In this document: in pieces, positions 35,401 through 47,723 of the stretch
Numbering within the stretch: the first letter of the stretch is position 1
How the letters are laid out: each line of letters starts with the position of its first letter
Source of the DNA: Pseudomonas kielensis
GTDB taxonomy: Bacteria > Pseudomonadota > Gammaproteobacteria > Pseudomonadales > Pseudomonadaceae
Direction: 5' to 3'
Length of the DNA stretch: 64,000 nucleotides
Assembly (NCBI RefSeq): GCF_014236655.1
Contig: NZ_JACMYG010000011.1
Span: forward strand, 1-64,000
The notes under the pieces: generated by a model
Database searches by the model: none
Seen by the model: the letters and a program-made list of their open reading frames with translations, nothing else
What the model was told of the DNA's origin: nothing
Position numbers and translations under genes: made by a program

Positions 35401-36714
35401 TTACGCCATAGCTTCGCTGCGCTTGCCCAGCAGGCGGTCGCAGGCCACTGCCACCACCAGGGTGAAGACGCATGGCACCAGCCACGCCAGGCCTTGTTCG
35501 GCCAGCGGCAAGCGGGTCAGTTGAGTCGGCATCCAGTCAGCCAGGCCAGCGCCCTTGAGCGCGTCGATCAGGCCAAACAGGAACGACACCAGCATCACCG
35601 GACCGACAATCCGCCCCTGCTCCAGCCAGAAGTCTTTGCAGAAGCTCAGGGCCACCAGCACGATGCACGGCGGGTAGATAGCGGTCAGGACCGGGATCGA
35701 GAACGCAATCAGCTTGGTCAGGCCCAGGTTGGACACCACCAGGGAGAACAGCGCCAGGATCACCACCAGGGTCTTGTAGGACAGTGGCAGCACACGGCTG
35801 AAGTATTCGGCACAGGCACAGGTCAGGCCGACTGCCGTTACCAGGCAAGCCAGGGAAATCAGTACCGCCAGGAAACCGCTGCCCAGCGAACCGAAGGTGT
35901 GCTGCACGTAGGCATGCAGGACGGCAGCGCCGTTGGTTGCGCCCACTGCCACTTCATGGCTGCCGGAACCGAGGCGGAACAGGCTGACATACACCAGCGC
36001 CAGGCCCACGCCGGCAATCAGCCCGGCAATGATCGCGTAGCGGGTAATCAGCGCTGGCGACTCGACGCCACGGGAACGAATGGCATTGACGATAACGATC
36101 CCGAACACCAAGGCGCCCAGGGTATCCATGGTCAGGTAACCATTGATGAAGCCCTGGGAGAACGGTGCCGCCACGTATTCCGGCGTACCCTGCCCGATAT
36201 CCCCGGCCGGCAACGCGAACGCGGCGATCCCGAGCACTGCCAGGGCAATGATCTTCAGGGGCGCGAGGAAGCGACCCACGGTGTCCAGCAGACGGCCCGG
36301 GTACAGGGAAATGAAGAACACCAGCAGGAAGTACACCGCGCTGTAGAGCAACAGCGCCGCCGGGCTTTCGCCGGTCAGTGGTGCCAGGCCCACTTCGAAG
36401 GACACGGTGGCGGTACGTGGGGTAGCGAACAGCGGGCCCACGGCGAGGTAGCAAGCAGCCGCCAGGATGCCACCGGCGATTTTACCGATCGGACTGCTCA
36501 GGGCATCCATCGCCCCCCCGACCTTGGCCAGCGCAACGACGGTGATCACCGGCAAACCCACCGCCGTGATCAGAAAACCCAGCGCCGCCATCCAGACATG
36601 AGGCCCGGACTGCAAACCGACGATAGGCGGGAAGATGATGTTGCCAGCCCCGACGAACAGGGCAAACGTCATAAAACCAAGTGCCAGAATGTCCTGGCCT
36701 TTCAACACTTTCAT
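35401..36714 (-). CDS. brnQ: Branched-chain amino acid transport system II carrier protein
   Basis: 437 residues, about 12 membrane helices. It begins [37 protein letters not shown], of which [14 protein letters not shown] is the LIVCS family signature. [22 protein letters not shown] helices and [15 protein letters not shown] follow. It is a sodium- or proton-coupled importer of Leu, Ile and Val in the inner membrane. It stands alone between its terminator and a structured leader region (36715-36930). Confidence 0.92.
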   Translation of the reverse strand: MKVLKGQDILALGFMTFALFVGAGNIIFPPIVGLQSGPHVWMAALGFLITAVGLPVITVVALAKVGGAMDALSSPIGKIAGGILAAACYLAVGPLFATPRTATVSFEVGLAPLTGESPAALLLYSAVYFLLVFFISLYPGRLLDTVGRFLAPLKIIALAVLGIAAFALPAGDIGQGTPEYVAAPFSQGFINGYLTMDTLGALVFGIVIVNAIRSRGVESPALITRYAIIAGLIAGVGLALVYVSLFRLGSGSHEVAVGATNGAAVLHAYVQHTFGSLGSGFLAVLISLACLVTAVGLTCACAEYFSRVLPLSYKTLVVILALFSLVVSNLGLTKLIAFSIPVLTAIYPPCIVLVALSFCKDFWLEQGRIVGPVMLVSFLFGLIDALKGAGLADWMPTQLTRLPLAEQGLAWLVPCVFTLVVAVACDRLLGKRSEAMA

Positions 36715-36930
36715 TAAGGAAATACCACACTACTGAATCGGAATTTAGAGAGGGATTTCCCTGAAGGGTGAGGGAAATGCTGTCGGTCCGTATGGGACTG
36801 ACCCGTTTAGCGCGCAGCAACCTTGTGGGTCGCAGACGCAAAAATGGCGAGTAGCCTAACGAATTTAACCGGAAAACGCACTGTTAAAGGGCGAACTATC
36901 CGATATGCGACATTTCGATGTCGCGTTTTT
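36715..36930. other. Structured leader/intergenic region upstream of brnQ, candidate small RNA
   Basis: Three stem-loops lie in sequence: TTTCCCT / AGGGAAA (36756-36777), GTCGGTCC / GGACTGAC (36782-36802, one wobble pair), and GCGACAT-TTCG-ATGTCGC followed by GTTTTT (36907-36930). The last is an excellent plus-strand terminator, yet no plus-strand gene precedes it. The region also must contain the brnQ promoter. Either a plus-strand small RNA ends here or the hairpins serve the brnQ leader. Confidence 0.45.
36907..36930 (+). terminator. Orphan plus-strand terminator hairpin
   Basis: 7-base perfect stem GCGACAT / ATGTCGC with a TTCG tetraloop and GTTTTTGC downstream. No annotated plus-strand gene ends here. 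Confidence 0.6.
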
Positions 36931-36960
36931 GCATATAAAGGGTTGGCGCATGTAATTGCG

Positions 36961-37030
36961 CCTTCGCGAGCAAGCTCGCTCCCACATTGGAATGCGTCCA
37001 CCTGTGGGAGCGGGCTTGCCCGCGAAGAGG
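36961..37030. repeat. REPIN (two inverted REP sequences)
   Basis: CTTCGCGAGCAAGCTCGCTCCCACA on the left is met by the inverted TGTGGGAGCGGGCTTGCCCG CGAAG on the right, with about 20 bases between. The same family flanks the RAYT gene at 59894. It lies between sucD and brnQ. Confidence 0.85.
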
Positions 37031-37061
37031 CCAGCACAGCCAACACAAATGCCGGAAACGA

Positions 37062-37087
37062 CAAAGGCCACCCGAAGGTGGCCTTTG
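37062..37087 (-). terminator. Terminator downstream of sucD
   Basis: CAAAGGCCACC / GGTGGCCTTTG stem with loop CGAA, 30 bases after the sucD stop; on the minus strand it is followed by TCGTTTCC. The T tract is weak. Confidence 0.65.
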
Positions 37088-37116
37088 TTTGGTGAAGCGT
37101 CAGCTAAGCGCGAGGC

Positions 37117-37998
37117 TTACTTGACAGCCCAACCGGTCAGCTCGGACAAAGCCTTGCCGATGTCTGCCAGCGAACGCACGGTTTTCACGCCTGCGTCTTC
37201 CAGGGCAGCAAACTTCTCGTCTGCAGTGCCTTTGCCGCCAGAGATGATTGCGCCAGCATGGCCCATGCGCTTGCCCGGAGGAGCAGTCACACCAGCGATG
37301 TAGGAAACAACCGGCTTGGTCACGTGTGCCTTGATGTAGGCAGCCGCTTCTTCTTCAGCCGAACCGCCGATCTCACCGATCATCACGATCGCTTCGGTCT
37401 TCGGGTCTTCCTGGAACAGCTTCAGGATGTCGATGAAGTTCGAACCCGGGATCGGGTCACCACCGATGCCGACGCAAGTCGACTGACCGAAACCGGCGTC
37501 AGTAGTCTGCTTGACAGCTTCGTAGGTCAGGGTGCCGGAACGCGAAACGATACCGACCTTGCCTGGCAAGTGAATGTGACCTGGCATGATGCCGATCTTG
37601 CATTCGCCTGGGGTGATCACGCCTGGGCAGTTAGGGCCGATCAGGACTACGCCCAGCTCGTCGCACTTAACTTTAGCGTCCAGCATGTCCAGGGTAGGAA
37701 TGCCTTCGGTGATGCACACGATCAGCTTGATGCCACCGAAAGCAGCTTCCAGGATCGAGTCTTTGCAGAAAGGAGCCGGAACGTAGATCACGCTGGCGGT
37801 AGCGCCAGTGGCGGCTACTGCGTCTTTAACGGTGTTGAACACTGGCAGGCCCAGGTGCTCGGTGCCGCCTTTGCCCGGAGTTACGCCACCCACCATCTTG
37901 GTGCCGTACTCGATGGCTTGCTGGGTGTGGAAACTACCTTGCGAACCGGTAATACCCTGGCAGATAACTTTGGTGTCTTTATTGATCAGGACGCTCAT
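37117..37998 (-). CDS. sucD: Succinyl-CoA synthetase alpha subunit
   Basis: 293 residues. It carries the CoA-binding domain ([18 protein letters not shown]) and the phosphohistidine H247 in [10 protein letters not shown]. It forms a complex with SucC to turn succinyl-CoA to succinate with ATP/GTP formation. The start overlaps the sucC stop by 1 base, and the length is normal. Confidence 0.96.
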   Translation of the reverse strand: MSVLINKDTKVICQGITGSQGSFHTQQAIEYGTKMVGGVTPGKGGTEHLGLPVFNTVKDAVAATGATASVIYVPAPFCKDSILEAAFGGIKLIVCITEGIPTLDMLDAKVKCDELGVVLIGPNCPGVITPGECKIGIMPGHIHLPGKVGIVSRSGTLTYEAVKQTTDAGFGQSTCVGIGGDPIPGSNFIDILKLFQEDPKTEAIVMIGEIGGSAEEEAAAYIKAHVTKPVVSYIAGVTAPPGKRMGHAGAIISGGKGTADEKFAALEDAGVKTVRSLADIGKALSELTGWAVK

Positions 37999-39164
37999 TA
38001 TTTGCCCTCCGCAGCTTTGACAACTTGTTGAGCAGCGTCGGTCAGGCTGGTAGCAGCGATGATGTTCAAACCGCTTTCTGCCAGTACTTTAGCGCCCAGC
38101 TCAGCGTTGTTGCCTTCAAGGCGAACAACAACCGGGATTTTCACGCCGACTTCTTTCACAGCGCCAATGATGCCTTCGGCAATCATGTCGCAGCGAACGA
38201 TGCCGCCGAAGATGTTGACCAGTACGGCCGCGACGTTAGTGTCGGACAGGATGATCTTGAACGCTTCGGTAACGCGTTCTTTGGTAGCACCGCCGCCCAC
38301 GTCGAGGAAGTTGGCTGGTTTGCCGCCATGCAGGTTGACGATGTCCATGGTACCCATGGCCAGGCCAGCACCGTTGACCATGCAACCGATGTTGCCTTCC
38401 AGCGCTACGTAGTTCAGTTCGAACTTGGCAGCGTGCGCTTCGCGCGGATCGTCTTGCGACGGATCGTGGAAAGTCTTCAGCTTAGGCTGACGGTACATGG
38501 CGTTGGCGTCGATGTTGATCTTCGCGTCCAGGCAGTGCAGATCGCCGTCAGCCTTGATCACCAGCGGGTTCACTTCCAGCAGAGCCAGGTCGTGATCCTT
38601 GAACAGCTTGGCCAGACCTACGAAGATCTTGGCGAACTGAGCAACTTGCTTGCCTTCCAGACCCAGCTGGAATGCCAGCTCGCGACCCTGGAATGGCTGA
38701 GCGCCAACCAGTGGATCGATAGTGGCCTTGAGAATTTTTTCTGGAGTGTCGTGAGCGATTTTCTCGATGTCCACGCCACCTTCGGTGGAAGCCATGAACA
38801 CGATGCGACGGCTCGAACGGTCAACGACAGCGCCCAGGTACAGCTCTTTAGCGATATCAGTGCACGATTCAACCAGGATCTTGGTGACTGGCTGACCATT
38901 GGCATCAGTCTGGTAAGTCACCAGACGCTTGCCCAACCACTGTTGAGCGAATGCTTTAGCGTCTTCTTTGCTGCGAACCAGCTTGACGCCGCCCGCTTTA
39001 CCGCGACCACCGGCGTGAACCTGGGCTTTGACAACCCACTCGCTGCCGCCGATTTTGTCGCAAGCTTCTGCTGCTGCTTCCGGGGTGTCTACCGCGTAAC
39101 CGGTGGATACTGGCAGGCCGTACTCAGCGAACAGCTGCTTACCCTGATACTCGTGAAGATTCAT
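37998..39164 (-). CDS. sucC: Succinyl-CoA synthetase beta subunit
   Basis: 388 residues, starting [20 protein letters not shown]. It has the ATP-grasp N-domain ([25 protein letters not shown]) and the ligase C-domain ([37 protein letters not shown]). It couples to SucD with a 1-base overlap. A 178-base spacer with three inverted repeats separates it from lpdG. Confidence 0.96.
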   Translation of the reverse strand: MNLHEYQGKQLFAEYGLPVSTGYAVDTPEAAAEACDKIGGSEWVVKAQVHAGGRGKAGGVKLVRSKEDAKAFAQQWLGKRLVTYQTDANGQPVTKILVESCTDIAKELYLGAVVDRSSRRIVFMASTEGGVDIEKIAHDTPEKILKATIDPLVGAQPFQGRELAFQLGLEGKQVAQFAKIFVGLAKLFKDHDLALLEVNPLVIKADGDLHCLDAKINIDANAMYRQPKLKTFHDPSQDDPREAHAAKFELNYVALEGNIGCMVNGAGLAMGTMDIVNLHGGKPANFLDVGGGATKERVTEAFKIILSDTNVAAVLVNIFGGIVRCDMIAEGIIGAVKEVGVKIPVVVRLEGNNAELGAKVLAESGLNIIAATSLTDAAQQVVKAAEGK

Positions 39165-39238
39165 GCTTATTACCGTCTTCGTTAGGTACTGCGCATTCGG
39201 TGCTGCACTGTGGAGTGCCGCACCACCTGTGACTGCTG

Positions 39239-39304
39239 CTTGCGTAGCCTAAGCTACGCAAGACTGCGTCCAGCGGATATTCCGCGGTGAGTCTTGCATG
39301 CAAG
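39239..39304. repeat. Three consecutive inverted repeats between lpdG and sucC
   Basis: CTTGCGTAGC-CTAA-GCTACGCAAG (39239-39262, perfect 10-base stem), GCGGA-TAT-TCCGC (39273-39285) and CTTGCATGCAAG (39293-39304). All lie in the spacer of an otherwise dense operon. They may serve RNA processing, partial termination, or a local promoter. Confidence 0.6.
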
Positions 39305-39342
39305 GCTCACGACGGGCCATACCGCCGTGGTTTCTTATTGTC

Positions 39343-40794
<1,452 letters not shown>

Positions 40795-40810
40795 TTAGCG
40801 AAAAGCCTGA

Positions 40811-40870
40811 AGCCGCGAGCCACAAGCCAGACTGCCTTTACCAGCAGCCTGAGGCCTGCAGCTCGCGGCT
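40811..40870. repeat. Inverted repeat between sucB and lpdG
   Basis: AGCCGCGAGC at 40811-40820 and its exact reverse complement GCTCGCGGCT at 40861-40870, separated by 40 bases. It resembles a pseudomonad intergenic repeat type with GCCGCGAGC arms. It may set the relative level of lpdG mRNA. Confidence 0.65.
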
Positions 40871-40877
40871 GCTTCTA

Positions 40878-42095
40878 TCAGATATCCAGCAACAGACGAG
40901 CCGGGTCTTCCAGCAGGTTCTTGATGGTCACCAGGAAAGTCACAGCTTCTTTGCCATCGATCAGACGGTGATCGTAGGACAGAGCCAGGTACATCATCGG
41001 ACGGATTACCACTTGACCGTTGATCGCCATAGGACGCTGCAGAATGTTGTGCATGCCCAGGATCGCTGCTTGTGGCGGGTTGACGATCGGAGTCGACATC
41101 ATCGAACCGAAAGTACCACCGTTGGTGATGGTGAACGTACCACCGGTCATTTCGTCCATCGACAGTTTGCCGTCGCGGGCTTTCTTGCCGAAGGTGGCGA
41201 TGCCGCCTTCGATTTCAGCCAGGCTCATCAGTTCGGCGTTACGCAGAACCGGAACCACCAGGCCGCGGTCGCTGGAAACAGCAACACCAACGTCGGCGTA
41301 GCCGTGGTAAACGATGTCTGCACCGTCGATCGAAGCGTTGACAGCCGGGAAGCGTTTCAGCGCTTCGGTAGCCGCTTTCACGAAGAACGACATGAAGCCC
41401 AGGCGTACGCCGTTGTGGGACTTCTCGAACAGATCCTTGTACTTGGAACGCAGCGCCATGACTTCGGTCATGTCGACTTCGTTGAAAGTAGTCAGCATCG
41501 CCATGTTCGACTGAGCTTCAACCAGACGCTTGGCCACGGTGGCGCGTACGCGGGTCATCGGAACGCGCTTCTCGATGCGATCGCCAGCAGCGAACACAGG
41601 AGCAGCGGCAGCCGGAGCAGCAGCCTTGGCAGGCGCGGCAGCCGGAGCGGCTTTCTTGGCAGCAACGGCTGCAACCACATCTTCCTTGGTCACACGACCG
41701 CCTTTGCCAGTACCGGCAACGGAAGCGATGTTGATGCCGTTCTCTTCAGCCAGCTTGCGCGCGGCTGGAGCAGCAACCGGATCGTCTTCGCCAGCAGCAG
41801 CCGGAGCAGCGGCTTGTGCGGCAGCAGCAGGTGCCGCGGCCGGAGCGGCAGCAACGCCGCCCGCTTCGATGGAGCCCAGGACTTCGTCGGACAGAACGGT
41901 GTCGCCTTCGTTCTTGACGATAGCGCCCAGCACGCCGTCAGCAGTAGCCAACACTTCCAGTACGACTTTATCGGTTTCGATGTCGACGATCAGTTCGTCG
42001 CGCTTGACCGCGTCGCCCGGTTGTTTGTGCCAGGTGGCAACGGTGCCATCGGCAACCGATTCCGGGAAAGTGGGGGCTTTGATCTCGATAGCCAT
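40878..42095 (-). CDS. sucB: Dihydrolipoyllysine succinyltransferase (E2) of the 2-oxoglutarate complex
   Basis: 405 residues. One lipoyl domain (1-76) has the lipoylated K43 in ETDKVVLEV. Then comes an Ala/Pro-rich linker, an E1/E3-binding domain ([22 protein letters not shown]), a second Ala/Pro linker, and the catalytic core ending in [15 protein letters not shown], with the active-site His and Asp. It lies 42 bases downstream of sucA. Confidence 0.96.
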   Translation of the reverse strand: MAIEIKAPTFPESVADGTVATWHKQPGDAVKRDELIVDIETDKVVLEVLATADGVLGAIVKNEGDTVLSDEVLGSIEAGGVAAAPAAAPAAAAQAAAPAAAGEDDPVAAPAARKLAEENGINIASVAGTGKGGRVTKEDVVAAVAAKKAAPAAAPAKAAAPAAAAPVFAAGDRIEKRVPMTRVRATVAKRLVEAQSNMAMLTTFNEVDMTEVMALRSKYKDLFEKSHNGVRLGFMSFFVKAATEALKRFPAVNASIDGADIVYHGYADVGVAVSSDRGLVVPVLRNAELMSLAEIEGGIATFGKKARDGKLSMDEMTGGTFTITNGGTFGSMMSTPIVNPPQAAILGMHNILQRPMAINGQVVIRPMMYLALSYDHRLIDGKEAVTFLVTIKNLLEDPARLLLDI

Positions 42096-42137
42096 TGTCT
42101 GTGGTTCCTTAAATTCGGTTTCAGGTGCGCGAAGGCG

Positions 42138-44969
42138 TTAAACAGTAAAGGCGTCTTGCAGCAGTTTTTCCTGCTGCTCAGCGTGCATCGATGCATAACC
42201 ACAAGCCGGTGCAGCGGAAGCTTCACGACCGGCGTACTCGAGGACGAGGGCCTTGTTGTGATTGCCAACGATGCGACGCATGTGGTGCTGGCTGCAGTAC
42301 CAGGCACCCTGGTTCATCGGCTCTTCCTGACACCAAACGATATGTTTGAGGTTGGTGTAAGGCGCCAGGACTTCGTTCAAGTCGTCCTCAGGGAATGGAT
42401 ACAGCTGCTCGATACGCACGACGGCGATATCGTCACGGCCTTCGGCACGGCGTTTTTCCAGCAGGTCGTAGTAGACCTTGCCGCTACACAGAACAATGCG
42501 CTCGACCTTTTTCGGGTCTTGGGCATCGATTTCCGGAATAACGGTCTGGAACGAACCTTCGGCCAGGTCTTCCAGGGTCGAGATGGCCAGCTTGTGACGC
42601 AGCAACGACTTCGGCGTCAGGACTACCAGTGGCTTGCGCAGCGGGCGAATCACCTGACGGCGCAGCAAGTGGTAGATCTGTGCCGGCGTCGTTGGCATGC
42701 ACACCTGAATGTTGTGCTCGGCGCACAACTGCAGGTAACGCTCCAGACGCGCCGAGGAGTGCTCAGGGCCCTGACCTTCATAACCGTGCGGCAGCAGCAT
42801 GGTCAGACCGCAGAGACGGCCCCACTTGTGCTCGCCACTGGTGATGAACTGGTCGATAACCACTTGGGCACCGTTGGCGAAGTCGCCGAACTGGGCTTCC
42901 CAGATCACCAGCGCGTTCGGCGTGGTGGTCGAGTAACCGTATTCGAACGCCAGTACGGCTTCTTCGGACAGGAACGAATCGTACAGGTCGAAACGTGGCT
43001 GGCCTTCGTACAGGTTCTGCAGCGGGATGTAGGTCCCCGCGTCTTTCTGGTTGTGCAGCACAGCATGACGGTGCGAGAACGTACCGCGGCCGATGTCCTG
43101 GCCGGTCATGCGGATCGGGTGACCTTCGAACGCCAGGGTCGCGTACGCCATGGTTTCGGCGTAACCCCAGTTGATCGGCAGGCCGCCGGCTTGCATCTTC
43201 TGACGGTCTTCGTAGATCTTCGCAACCTGGCGCTGAACCACGAAGCCTTCTGGAATTTCCAGCAGCTTGGCGGACAGTTCCTGCAGGGTCTTGAGATCGA
43301 ACGTGGTGTCGTGACGCGCAGTCCAGGCGTGGCCCAGGTACGGACGCCAGTCCACGAACAACTCTTTGTTCGGCTCTTTGACCAGGCTTTTCACTACGTG
43401 CAGGCCGTTGTCCAACGCGTTGCGGTATTCGTCGACTTTCGCCTGAACACGCTCTGCGTCCATCACACCGCCCTGGGTCAGACGATCGGCATACAGCTCA
43501 CGGGTGGTGCGCTGTTTGGTGATCTGCTGATACATCAGAGGCTGAGTGCCGCTTGGCTCGTCCGCTTCGTTGTGACCGCGACGACGGTAGCAGACCAGGT
43601 CGATCACCACGTCACGCTTGAACTGCATGCGGTAGTCGATGGCCAACTGGGTCACGAACAATACGGCTTCCGGATCATCACCATTCACATGGAGGATCGG
43701 CGCCTGGATCATTTTCGCAACGTCGGTGGCGTACTCGGTGGAGCGCGAGTCCAGCGGGTTGCTGATGGTGAAACCAACCTGGTTGTTGATCACGATGTGC
43801 ACGGTGCCGCCGGTCTTGAAACCGCGGGTCTGCGACATCTGGAAGGTTTCCATGACCACGCCTTGACCGGCGAATGCCGCGTCACCGTGGATGGAGATCG
43901 GCAGAACCTTCTCACCGGTAGGGTCGTTGCGACGATCCTGACGGGCGCGAACCGAACCCTCGACCACCGGGGAAACGATTTCCAGGTGGGACGGGTTGAA
44001 CGCCATGGCCAGGTGAACTTCACCGCCGGTGGTCATTACGTTGGACGAGAAGCCCTGGTGATACTTGACGTCACCGGAACCCAGCTCGACCTTCTTCTTG
44101 CCCTCGAACTCGTCGAACAGCTCGCGCGGGTTCTTGCCGAAGGTGTTGACCAGCACGTTCAGACGGCCACGGTGGGCCATGCCGATGACGATTTCCTTGG
44201 TGCCGTAGGAACCGGAACGCTGGATCAGCTCGTCGAGCATCGGAATCAGGCTTTCGCCGCCTTCCAGACCGAAACGCTTGGTGCCCGGGTATTTGGTGCC
44301 CAGGTATTTTTCCAGGCCTTCACCGGCAGTCACGCGCTCGAGCAGGTGGCCCTTGATGTCCACGGAGTACGTCGGACGGCCACGCACGCTTTCCAGACGC
44401 TGCTGGAACCACTGGCGCTGCTCGGAATCGGTGATGTGCGTAAATTCAGCGCCGATGGTGCGGCAATATGTCTGCTGCAACGCTTCGTGAATTTCGCGTA
44501 GGCTCGCTTCCTCTTTGCCGATGAACAGGTCGCCGGCACGGAAGGTCGTATCAAGATCGGCATTGGTCAAGCCGTAATGATTGATCGACAGGTCTGCAGG
44601 TGCAGGACGCTGCCACAGCCCCAGCGGGTCAAGCTGGGCTGCCTGGTGGCCACGCATACGGTAGGCCTGGATCAATCGCAGCACTTCAACTTGCTTCTTC
44701 TCGTGCTCACTGCTCACGCTGCCGGCGGAAACCGGTTGGGCGCGGCGCTGGTTCTTTGCCAGCAGCACAAAATGGTCGCGAATTGTGGAGTGCGAAACAT
44801 CGATGGCAGAGTTGCCGTCTGTCGGCAACTTCTGAAAGTAGGTGCGCCACTCTTCTGGCACAGCGTTAGGGTCGTGCAGGTAGAGCTCGTAGAGCTCTTC
44901 CACATAGGCAGCGTTACTACCGGATAGGTAGGCGCTGTTCCACATGCGCTGCATCACGCTTTCTTGCAT
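42138..44969 (-). CDS. sucA: 2-oxoglutarate dehydrogenase E1 component
   Basis: 943 residues, thiamine-diphosphate dependent. It decarboxylates 2-oxoglutarate and passes succinyl to SucB. N-terminal MQRMWNSAYLSGSNAAYVEELYELYL, ThDP domain with MAHRGRLNVLVN and HGDAAFAGQGVVMETF, VGFTISNP, and the C-terminal AVLAFEYGYS and WEAQFGDFANGAQVV. The ATG may be five codons downstream of the first M (MQESVMQRMW); I keep the first. It follows sdhB after 262 bases. Confidence 0.96.
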   Translation of the reverse strand: MQESVMQRMWNSAYLSGSNAAYVEELYELYLHDPNAVPEEWRTYFQKLPTDGNSAIDVSHSTIRDHFVLLAKNQRRAQPVSAGSVSSEHEKKQVEVLRLIQAYRMRGHQAAQLDPLGLWQRPAPADLSINHYGLTNADLDTTFRAGDLFIGKEEASLREIHEALQQTYCRTIGAEFTHITDSEQRQWFQQRLESVRGRPTYSVDIKGHLLERVTAGEGLEKYLGTKYPGTKRFGLEGGESLIPMLDELIQRSGSYGTKEIVIGMAHRGRLNVLVNTFGKNPRELFDEFEGKKKVELGSGDVKYHQGFSSNVMTTGGEVHLAMAFNPSHLEIVSPVVEGSVRARQDRRNDPTGEKVLPISIHGDAAFAGQGVVMETFQMSQTRGFKTGGTVHIVINNQVGFTISNPLDSRSTEYATDVAKMIQAPILHVNGDDPEAVLFVTQLAIDYRMQFKRDVVIDLVCYRRRGHNEADEPSGTQPLMYQQITKQRTTRELYADRLTQGGVMDAERVQAKVDEYRNALDNGLHVVKSLVKEPNKELFVDWRPYLGHAWTARHDTTFDLKTLQELSAKLLEIPEGFVVQRQVAKIYEDRQKMQAGGLPINWGYAETMAYATLAFEGHPIRMTGQDIGRGTFSHRHAVLHNQKDAGTYIPLQNLYEGQPRFDLYDSFLSEEAVLAFEYGYSTTTPNALVIWEAQFGDFANGAQVVIDQFITSGEHKWGRLCGLTMLLPHGYEGQGPEHSSARLERYLQLCAEHNIQVCMPTTPAQIYHLLRRQVIRPLRKPLVVLTPKSLLRHKLAISTLEDLAEGSFQTVIPEIDAQDPKKVERIVLCSGKVYYDLLEKRRAEGRDDIAVVRIEQLYPFPEDDLNEVLAPYTNLKHIVWCQEEPMNQGAWYCSQHHMRRIVGNHNKALVLEYAGREASAAPACGYASMHAEQQEKLLQDAFTV

Positions 44970-45165
44970 GCTTGGTCACCCTCGGTTAGGGGAACACCAT
45001 CGGCGAAGACACCGAGCGAGCTTGCAGAAGTCCGAGTGCAGCGACCAAAACAAGCCACTTAGGATCACGCTGATAGTCCGGGTACCAGCCCGGATGCCCC
45101 TGCTTGTCTCATTTCTTCAAAATAAGAGCTGCAGCTTTATGGGCTACTGCTCTGGTTATAGCCAT

Positions 45166-45187
45166 GGCGCGGGTTGAAGCCCGCGCC
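45166..45187. repeat. Hairpin in the sdhB-sucA spacer
   Basis: GGCGCGGG / CCCGCGCC, an 8-base perfect stem with loop TTGAAG and no T tract. It may be an RNA-processing or stabilising hairpin between sdhCDAB and sucAB. Confidence 0.5.
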
Positions 45188-45231
45188 TTGGCCTCTACGG
45201 GTACAGCGGTCCTACATTTGCTACAGCTGAA

Positions 45232-45936
45232 TCACACGCCGCTTTGCAGAAGCATGTTACGAATGTGACCGATGGCCTTAGTCGGGTTCAGGCCTTTCGG
45301 ACAAACGTTGACGCAGTTCATGATGCCGCGGCAGCGGAATACGCTGAACGGATCATCCAGGGACGCCAGACGCTCGGACGTCTTGGTGTCACGGCTGTCT
45401 GCCAGGAAGCGGTACGCTTGCAGCAGGGCAGCTGGACCCAGGAACTTGTCCGGGTTCCACCAGAAGGACGGGCAGGAGGTCGAGCAGCAAGCGCACAGGA
45501 TGCACTCGTACAGACCGTCGAGCTTTTCACGCTCTTCAGGGGACTGCAGACGCTCGATGGCCGGAGCCGGCGTATCGTTCTGCAGGTAAGGCTTAACCTT
45601 TTCGTATTGCTTGTAGAAGATGCTCATATCGACGACCAGGTCACGGATAACCGGCAAACCTGGCAGAGGACGAACGATCAACTTGTTACCTTTTACGACG
45701 GCGGACAGCGGCGTAACGCACGCCAGGCCGTTTTTGCCGTTGATGTTCATGCCGTCGGAACCGCAAACACCTTCACGGCAAGAGCGACGATAAGAGAAAC
45801 CCTCATCCTGCTCTTTGATCAGGGCCAGCACATCCAGCACCATCAGGTCTTTACCACCGGTATCGACCGAGAATTCCTGCATGAACGGCGCAGCGTCCTG
45901 ATCAGGGTTGTAACGATAAACGCTGACTTTCAACAT
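45232..45936 (-). CDS. sdhB: Succinate dehydrogenase iron-sulfur subunit
   Basis: 234 residues from MLKVSVYRYNP; a GTG three codons upstream is a weaker alternative. Three clusters are seen: [2Fe-2S] CREGVCGSDGMNINGKNGLAC, [4Fe-4S] CILCACCSTSCP and [3Fe-4S] CRGIMNCVNVCPKGL. It passes electrons from SdhA to quinone. Last gene of sdhCDAB. Confidence 0.96.
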   Translation of the reverse strand: MLKVSVYRYNPDQDAAPFMQEFSVDTGGKDLMVLDVLALIKEQDEGFSYRRSCREGVCGSDGMNINGKNGLACVTPLSAVVKGNKLIVRPLPGLPVIRDLVVDMSIFYKQYEKVKPYLQNDTPAPAIERLQSPEEREKLDGLYECILCACCSTSCPSFWWNPDKFLGPAALLQAYRFLADSRDTKTSERLASLDDPFSVFRCRGIMNCVNVCPKGLNPTKAIGHIRNMLLQSGV

Positions 45937-45947
45937 GGCGGCCACCC

Positions 45948-47720
45948 TTAATAAGTCCGAATCTTAGGTTCAAAAGTCGGAACAGTCTTCGGCGAGAAGT
46001 TCACAGCACGCTTGGTCACGCGCTTGTCACCCGGGAAGTAGAGGGTGTGGCACAGCCAGTTTTCGTCGTCACGGTCTTCGAAGTCTTCACGGGCGTGAGC
46101 ACCACGGGACTCTTTACGTACTTCGGCAGCGATGGCGGTAGCTTCAGCCACTTCCAGCAGGTTCTGCAGCTCAAGGGCTTCGATCCGCGCAGTGTTGAAC
46201 GCCTGCGACTTGTCGTTGATCTTGACGTTGGCGATGCGCACGCGCAGGTCGGCCAACTGGGCAATACCCTTCTGCATGTATTCGCCGGTACGGAATACAC
46301 CGAAGTAGTTCTGCATGCAGCTTTGCAGTTCGCGACGCAGGGTTGCCACGTCTTCACCGTCAGTACGCTCGTTCAGAGCGGACAGGCGCGCCAGGGCAGC
46401 TTCGATATTGGCGTCGGTGGCGTCGTCGTATTCGATACCGTCGGTCAGCGCCTTTTCCAGGTGCAGGCCAGCAGCGCGGCCGAATACCACCAGGTCGAGC
46501 AGCGAGTTGCCGCCCAAGCGGTTGGCACCGTGAACCGATACGCAAGCCACTTCACCAACAGCGAACAGACCAGGAATGATCTGATCCACGCCTTCGTCGT
46601 TCTGGGTGATCGCCTGGCCGTGAATGTTGGTGGCAACGCCGCCCATCATATAGTGGCAAGTCGGAACAACCGGAACCGGCGCAACAACCGGGTCAACGTG
46701 GGCAAACGTCTTCGACAGTTCGCAGATGCCTGGCAGACGGCTGTGCAGCACTTCCTCGCCCAGGTGGTCGAGTTTGAGCATTACGTGGTCGCCATTCGGA
46801 CCGCAACCGTTGCCAGCGATGATTTCTTTAACCATCGAGCGAGCAACCACGTCACGACCAGCAAGGTCCTTGGCGTTCGGAGCATAACGCTCCATGAAAC
46901 GCTCGCCGTGCTTGTTGATCAGGTAACCACCTTCACCACGGCAACCTTCGGTCACCAGTACACCGGCGCCGGCGATGCCGGTTGGGTGGAACTGCCACAT
47001 TTCGATATCTTGTACCGGAACGCCAGCACGCAGAGCCATGCCAACGCCGTCACCGGTGTTGATCAGGGCGTTGGTGGTGGAGGCGTAGATACGACCCGCA
47101 CCGCCGGTAGCCAGAACGGTAGCCTTGGCACGGATGTAGGTGGTTTCGCCGGTTTCGATGCAGATAGCGATAACGCCGACGAACTCGCCTTGAGCGTTTT
47201 TCACCAGATCAACAGCGTAGTACTCGTTCAGGAACGTGGTACCGGCTTTCAGGTTGCCCTGATAAAGGGTGTGCAGCAGCGCGTGACCGGTACGGTCGGA
47301 AGCGGCGCACGTACGGGCAGCCTGCCCGCCTTTGCCGTAATCCTTGGACTGACCGCCGAATGGACGCTGGTAGATACGACCTTGTTCGGTACGGGAGAAC
47401 GGCAGACCCATGTGGTCCAGTTCGAACACCGCGGCCGGGCCTTCCTGACACATGTATTCGATAGCGTCCTGGTCACCGATGTAGTCGGAACCCTTGACGG
47501 TATCGTACATGTGCCAGCGCCAGTCATCGTTCGGATCCGCAGAAGCGATGGCGCAGGTGATGCCACCCTGGGCCGATACAGTGTGCGAACGCGTCGGGAA
47601 AACCTTGGTGATCACGGCAGTCTTGTGACCGCCTTGTGCCAGTTGCAGCGCTGCGCGCATGCCAGCACCGCCGCCACCAATAATGATGGCGTCGAAAGAA
47701 ATCGTTGGAATGTTAGCCAT
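45948..47720 (-). CDS. sdhA: Succinate dehydrogenase flavoprotein subunit
   Basis: 590 residues with FAD-binding [17 protein letters not shown], covalent-flavin histidine H46 in [11 protein letters not shown], and the succinate site [21 protein letters not shown] in part and RGAHAREDF. It oxidises succinate to fumarate. Gaps to sdhD and sdhB are 3 and 11 bases. Confidence 0.96.
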   Translation of the reverse strand: MANIPTISFDAIIIGGGGAGMRAALQLAQGGHKTAVITKVFPTRSHTVSAQGGITCAIASADPNDDWRWHMYDTVKGSDYIGDQDAIEYMCQEGPAAVFELDHMGLPFSRTEQGRIYQRPFGGQSKDYGKGGQAARTCAASDRTGHALLHTLYQGNLKAGTTFLNEYYAVDLVKNAQGEFVGVIAICIETGETTYIRAKATVLATGGAGRIYASTTNALINTGDGVGMALRAGVPVQDIEMWQFHPTGIAGAGVLVTEGCRGEGGYLINKHGERFMERYAPNAKDLAGRDVVARSMVKEIIAGNGCGPNGDHVMLKLDHLGEEVLHSRLPGICELSKTFAHVDPVVAPVPVVPTCHYMMGGVATNIHGQAITQNDEGVDQIIPGLFAVGEVACVSVHGANRLGGNSLLDLVVFGRAAGLHLEKALTDGIEYDDATDANIEAALARLSALNERTDGEDVATLRRELQSCMQNYFGVFRTGEYMQKGIAQLADLRVRIANVKINDKSQAFNTARIEALELQNLLEVAEATAIAAEVRKESRGAHAREDFEDRDDENWLCHTLYFPGDKRVTKRAVNFSPKTVPTFEPKIRTY

Positions 47721-47723
47721 GAA

